Of a stretch of 64,000 nt of DNA, positions 60,492 to 64,000 are shown in pieces; positions within the stretch are counted from its first letter, which is position 1, and every line of letters starts with the position of its first letter. Made by a program: the position numbers and the translations under genes. The notes below the pieces were generated by a model. It was not told where the DNA came from. It did no database searches and worked only from the letters and a program-made list of their open reading frames with translations. This stretch comes from Acholeplasma equifetale ATCC 29724 (lineage in GTDB: Bacteria > Bacillota_I > Bacilli_A > Acholeplasmatales > Acholeplasmataceae): positions 1 through 64,000 of the forward strand of contig NZ_JHXL01000007.1 in assembly GCF_000687735.1 (NCBI RefSeq), given 5' to 3'.

Positions 60492-63400
60492 TTACTCAGT
60501 TACAGAAATATAAGTAATGCTAATTCCATCAATTCTGATTTGGCCGTTTTTATCACCACCAGAATGAGTGTTCTTTAAAGTAATTGTTGATGCAGATAGA
60601 TCAGAATAAGTTTTATCTACATTTAATACATCAGCAATCGCTAAATTGATTGGAGTACCTGAATCAAATGCTAATGTACCAATAGCATTATTATTAGAGG
60701 CCCCAAACTTATATGTGATTGAAGTAATCTTGTAACCGGCAGCAATTGTTATAACTAGTGAGTTACCATTACCATCGGCTCTGTTTCCATAAATTCTTAA
60801 GTCAGTATAAATCCCAATAATCGAGCTTGCGCTACCTTTAACAGCTTTGACTGTAAATATATCCGGATTTAAGCCTAATGTTTCTGCATAATTAGTAGTT
60901 TCATCCATATTTGATGATGAACTTGTCCACTGCATGTTTACTGTTACTGGTTGGGTTGGACCAACTGCGCCTTCAGCTTTAACTGTTACATCAATAGTTC
61001 CAGTTAATACAACTGTATCATCTTTTTTAACTTTATAAGTTAATGTTACTTCTTCATCAGATGAACCACGTGTAACTGTACCGTTATTAGCGATTACATC
61101 TATATTAGATGATGTCCATTCAACTGTAAATCCAAATAAAGCAGTTGTAGGTAATGTTAAGTTTTCTGTAACTTCTTGTTCATTTTCTGGTAAAACTAAT
61201 GCATTTAAAGCAAGTTCTGCTAATACTTCATCATCGCCTAATGAACCAACAGTAAGTTGATCAGCATCAGTAATTAAGAAGTATGGAGTAGATGCGTTTG
61301 CAACAACTGAAGTAATTGTAATTTCAGTTCCTGCAGCTTTACCAGTTAATTTATTAATGATCGCATTAACATTTGCTTCACTTGAGTCATTTAATGCTAC
61401 GATACGGAATTCAACTTCTTCACCAGTAGCAAGAACAAACTTATAGTATTTACTTTGCTCAAATGTTGCATATGTTTCTTTTAAGAAACCTGTAACTGAA
61501 GCTAATTGAAGTTTAGCTGTAGCTAAGTCAGCTTTTTCTTCAATAGCGATTGGGTTAGGTAATCCCGCTGCTTCTTCAACAACTGTGACTAATTGATTCT
61601 TAACTGTAGCACTTGGTTGAGCAAATTGGTTCATACCTTGATAAGTCGTAACGTTACCTTCCCAAATTACTAAGTCACCAACGTTAACTTTATTTGCATC
61701 TTCTCCTGTAGCACGGAATGCTTGAATACCACCTGTTTCATCTTGAATGTAAATTTGAGCGTTACCAAATGCTTCTGAAACAGATTTAGCAATAACAATA
61801 CCTTGTACTCTTACAAATGAATCTGCAGCTAATTTGTGTGCCTCTGAAATAGATGTAATTGGTTGACCAACTAATACAACAAATTCAAATTCTTTTTCAA
61901 CATCATTTAACTTAACTTTAGCAGTTAAAGTAACTTCAACAGCTAATCCTGTTGGAACTACAACTGCACCAGTTTCTGGGTTGATAACTTCATCATTACT
62001 TGATGTCCAAGTAATTGTTGTTCCCCATAAACCAGTTGCTGGTAATGTGATTGTAGATGCTGATGTTTGTTCAGGAATTGAAATGTTTGCTCCTGCTGAA
62101 TCAACTTTACCTTCATCAGTAGTAGGTTCTTCAACGTGAACTTTGATGTTTGATAATGCGTTGAATTCAAATCTTGGAGTTTCATCATTTTGCATGTTTA
62201 CTGTAACGCCAACTAAATCAACTTTCATACCAACAGTAAATCCGTTTAAGTATTGAGTTATTGATTCAACAGTATTTCCACCATATAATAATGTTCTTGC
62301 ATCCCAAAATAGGCTGATTGTTTCATCTTTATCATTCTTTAATGTGAATAAGATATTGCCATATTGTTGAGATGGTTTAGCAGTAATTTCTAAGTTTGAA
62401 ACTGAAACGTTCTTAGCTAAGTATGGAGCTAATCCATCCTTAGTTAATTCAACGTCATTGATATCTGTTGGTGCATAAGTTGAACCAGTTCCTTTAACAG
62501 TAATCTTCATTGGAACAATATAAATGTTTCCATTGTAAGTGTCGTAGAAACCTTCTAATTCAACTAATTTATTGCCGTATGAAGCCCAGAATGCATTGAT
62601 ACCGTCAATTGTAGTTTGAGTTGGGCTTGATGCAACAACAAACGGAGACTTATTATCACCGATGTAAATTGAAATTGCACCAGTTTCATCTTGTAATACA
62701 AAGTATCTAGCGTTAATCATTGCAGTGATTGAAGCTTGAACTCTTACAGATGCACCTTTAACATAACCGTCACGCGCATCTTGAACGTCTATAATTGGTA
62801 ATTCACCAACTTTAGTCTTGATTGTAACTGTCTTAGTTTCGCCTTCTCTAGTAATAGTTGCAGTAATTGTTACCTCTTCTTGTCCTGATTCTGGCATTGT
62901 AACTTTACCAGTTGCAACATCAACTAACGGAGAATCTGATTCATAAGAGATAGTCGCACCTAACATTGAAGTTGGTAGTGAGATTGTAGCAGCTTGTGCA
63001 TATTCACCAGCAACATTTGCTTGAATTGCTTCACCAACGATATCTATAATTTGTTCGTTAGTTGCTGCAGGTTCGATATCATCAGCTGTACCACCAAATG
63101 CGAATGTGTAGATCGCTCTATCTGTTCTTCTTGAATATAAGAAGAGGTTCATCTTAACAACTAATCCATCAAATAAACGAACGTCTGCAATATTTGATTG
63201 ATAATAGATAATACCTGCGTTTGTAGTTAATGCTGAGTTAGCAGATGAGTCAAGATTACCACCATCATAATCTGGGTTAACTAAGAAAACGTCATAGTTA
63301 CCAGAACCTTGAACACGTACTTTAACTTCAACTTGAATATATTCAAAGTCGAATAAGTTATCTTTATTATAAGGATCTGCTTCTGATGTTTCTTTAGCAA

Positions 63401-64000
63401 TTTGTGCTTGGATATACGCAGCAAAGTCATCGATAACTGTTGGTGCAAGTTCTGTTACTTTAGCACTTGATGCAACACCACGAACAGATTTACCTGTTGC
63501 ATTTTGCAATTGAGGAGCACCATAGTAAAAGTTGAATGCACCATAGAAGTCAAATACTTTACCGACTTCATATTTTTCTTCTGGAGCAGCTTGAGTAAAG
63601 ATAAATAAGATTCCTGTATCGTCAGCTACCATTAATCCATCTTTATGACGAGCAAGAACTGTTACGCCTTCAATCTTAGCGTATGCGTTTGATTGTGCTG
63701 TTTTGCCCCACTCTTTCAGACCAGCAATATCACCTGAATATTCAGGTTCTAATCCTGCTAAAACAGTAAGTTCAAATACTTTCTCTAATGTTTCTTCTTC
63801 GCCTTCAAGAGAAAGTGTAGCAGTTAAAATAACTACAGTTTGTTCTTCTGGAAGGAATACTTGACCATTATTTGCAATAATATCAGTATTAGATGATGAC
63901 CATGTAACTTTAACGCTATATGAATCAACTGCAACGGTTGTAGGAAGAACTAAATCTTTACTTACACCATCAGTTGTGTTAGCGATTAATAGTTTTTCAT
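60492..64000 (-). CDS. Large surface protein with atrophied Ig-like and OB-fold repeats (5' end outside the window)
   Basis: The frame stays open to the right edge, so the 1168 residues seen are the C-terminal part; an internal ATG at 63632 is not the start. The visible region alternates atrophied bacterial Ig-like units (pattern WSSSNxDVI-NNG-V, seen about five times, including TWTSSNDEVINPETGAV and EWTSSNIDVIANNGTV) with OB-fold-like units (RVQGIVIAKSVSEAFGNAQI, IYIQDETGGIQAF; RYFVLQDETGAISIYIGDN) of the YhcR/DUF5689 kind. These OB units are common in extracellular nucleases and phosphoesterases. The last 150 residues form a separate beta domain (YKITSITYKFGASNNN). No sortase motif or membrane anchor is at the C-terminus. 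A catalytic domain may lie upstream. Confidence 0.8.
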   Translation of the reverse strand, partial: EKLLIANTTDGVSKDLVLPTTVAVDSYSVKVTWSSSNTDIIANNGQVFLPEEQTVVILTATLSLEGEEETLEKVFELTVLAGLEPEYSGDIAGLKEWGKTAQSNAYAKIEGVTVLARHKDGLMVADDTGILFIFTQAAPEEKYEVGKVFDFYGAFNFYYGAPQLQNATGKSVRGVASSAKVTELAPTVIDDFAAYIQAQIAKETSEADPYNKDNLFDFEYIQVEVKVRVQGSGNYDVFLVNPDYDGGNLDSSANSALTTNAGIIYYQSNIADVRLFDGLVVKMNLFLYSRRTDRAIYTFAFGGTADDIEPAATNEQIIDIVGEAIQANVAGEYAQAATISLPTSMLGATISYESDSPLVDVATGKVTMPESGQEEVTITATITREGETKTVTIKTKVGELPIIDVQDARDGYVKGASVRVQASITAMINARYFVLQDETGAISIYIGDNKSPFVVASSPTQTTIDGINAFWASYGNKLVELEGFYDTYNGNIYIVPMKITVKGTGSTYAPTDINDVELTKDGLAPYLAKNVSVSNLEITAKPSQQYGNILFTLKNDKDETISLFWDARTLLYGGNTVESITQYLNGFTVGMKVDLVGVTVNMQNDETPRFEFNALSNIKVHVEEPTTDEGKVDSAGANISIPEQTSASTITLPATGLWGTTITWTSSNDEVINPETGAVVVPTGLAVEVTLTAKVKLNDVEKEFEFVVLVGQPITSISEAHKLAADSFVRVQGIVIAKSVSEAFGNAQIYIQDETGGIQAFRATGEDANKVNVGDLVIWEGNVTTYQGMNQFAQPSATVKNQLVTVVEEAAGLPNPIAIEEKADLATAKLQLASVTGFLKETYATFEQSKYYKFVLATGEEVEFRIVALNDSSEANVNAIINKLTGKAAGTEITITSVVANASTPYFLITDADQLTVGSLGDDEVLAELALNALVLPENEQEVTENLTLPTTALFGFTVEWTSSNIDVIANNGTVTRGSSDEEVTLTYKVKKDDTVVLTGTIDVTVKAEGAVGPTQPVTVNMQWTSSSSNMDETTNYAETLGLNPDIFTVKAVKGSASSIIGIYTDLRIYGNRADGNGNSLVITIAAGYKITSITYKFGASNNNAIGTLAFDSGTPINLAIADVLNVDKTYSDLSASTITLKNTHSGGDKNGQIRIDGISITYISVTE

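Noticed and set aside
63632-63634. ATG at 63632 as the start of the large surface protein
   Set aside because: The frame continues open for 122 more codons to the window edge with the same Ig-like pattern, so the true start lies outside.

Overview
The window reads as chromosomal DNA of a low-GC, wall-less Firmicute relative, most likely an Acholeplasma (Acholeplasmataceae, Mollicutes). Tryptophan is TGG, and TGA ends real genes such as tsaE and ftsH, so the standard code applies, unlike Mycoplasma. Gene orders match Bacillus blocks (hprK-lgt-ppaX-trxB-whiA, tilS-hpt-ftsH near rqcP and lysS, dnaX-ybaB-recR). No peptidoglycan genes appear in the window, while glycolipid and lipoprotein genes are present.

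Layout. 1-4.4 kb is a decayed accessory patch: an intact ISL3-type insertion sequence, a fusion remnant of a HigBA-like toxin-antitoxin pair, a WG-repeat-like orphan and an internally deleted IS110 transposase. The last three lie between the 3' end of tRNA-Glu and a 13-bp direct copy of that end. 4.4-4.6 kb holds tRNA-Glu(UUC) and tRNA-Ser(GCU). From 4.6 to 36.1 kb everything is on the minus strand: tex; a ligA-uvrA-membrane protein-hprK-lgt/HAD-trxB-whiA-acpS run; a glycosyltransferase/acyltransferase fusion-glnS-pcrA run plus a compact second UvrD-like helicase; an S1 protein-pgi-tsaE-tsaB-rimI-tsaD run; and a cdaA-led operon (a 59-aa membrane protein, a PAS/degenerate-GGDEF protein, 5-FTHF cyclo-ligase, YutD, NifU-like, YuiD, DegV). 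From 36.2 to 47 kb strands alternate: hflX(+), dusB(-), hslO(+), maf(-), tilS-hpt-ftsH-rqcP(+), lysS-endonuclease I lipoprotein(+). From 47 to 64 kb the minus strand carries fba, pyrG, rpoE, dnaX-ybaB-recR, mnmE, mgtC, two tandem DHH phosphodiesterases, a surface thermonuclease and a very large surface protein that runs off the right edge.

How the genes work together. tsaB, tsaD and tsaE make t6A in tRNA, and mnmE, tilS and dusB add other tRNA modifications. cdaA (c-di-AMP synthesis) and the DHH/DHHA1 pair (nanoRNA or c-di-AMP turnover) may form opposite arms of nucleotide signalling. Two or three predicted surface nucleases fit a nucleotide-scavenging lifestyle. pyrG appears to be preceded by a CTP-sensing attenuator of the Bacillus type: a GGGC start followed by a terminator. 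Many promoters use an extended -10 element TGnTATAAT.

I see no CRISPR array, rRNA operon or intact prophage. No wholly new multigene system is proven. The best leads are the cdaA-small membrane protein-degenerate GGDEF cluster, the glycosyltransferase-acyltransferase and Lgt-HAD fusions, the pyrG leader, and the compact helicase beside pcrA.
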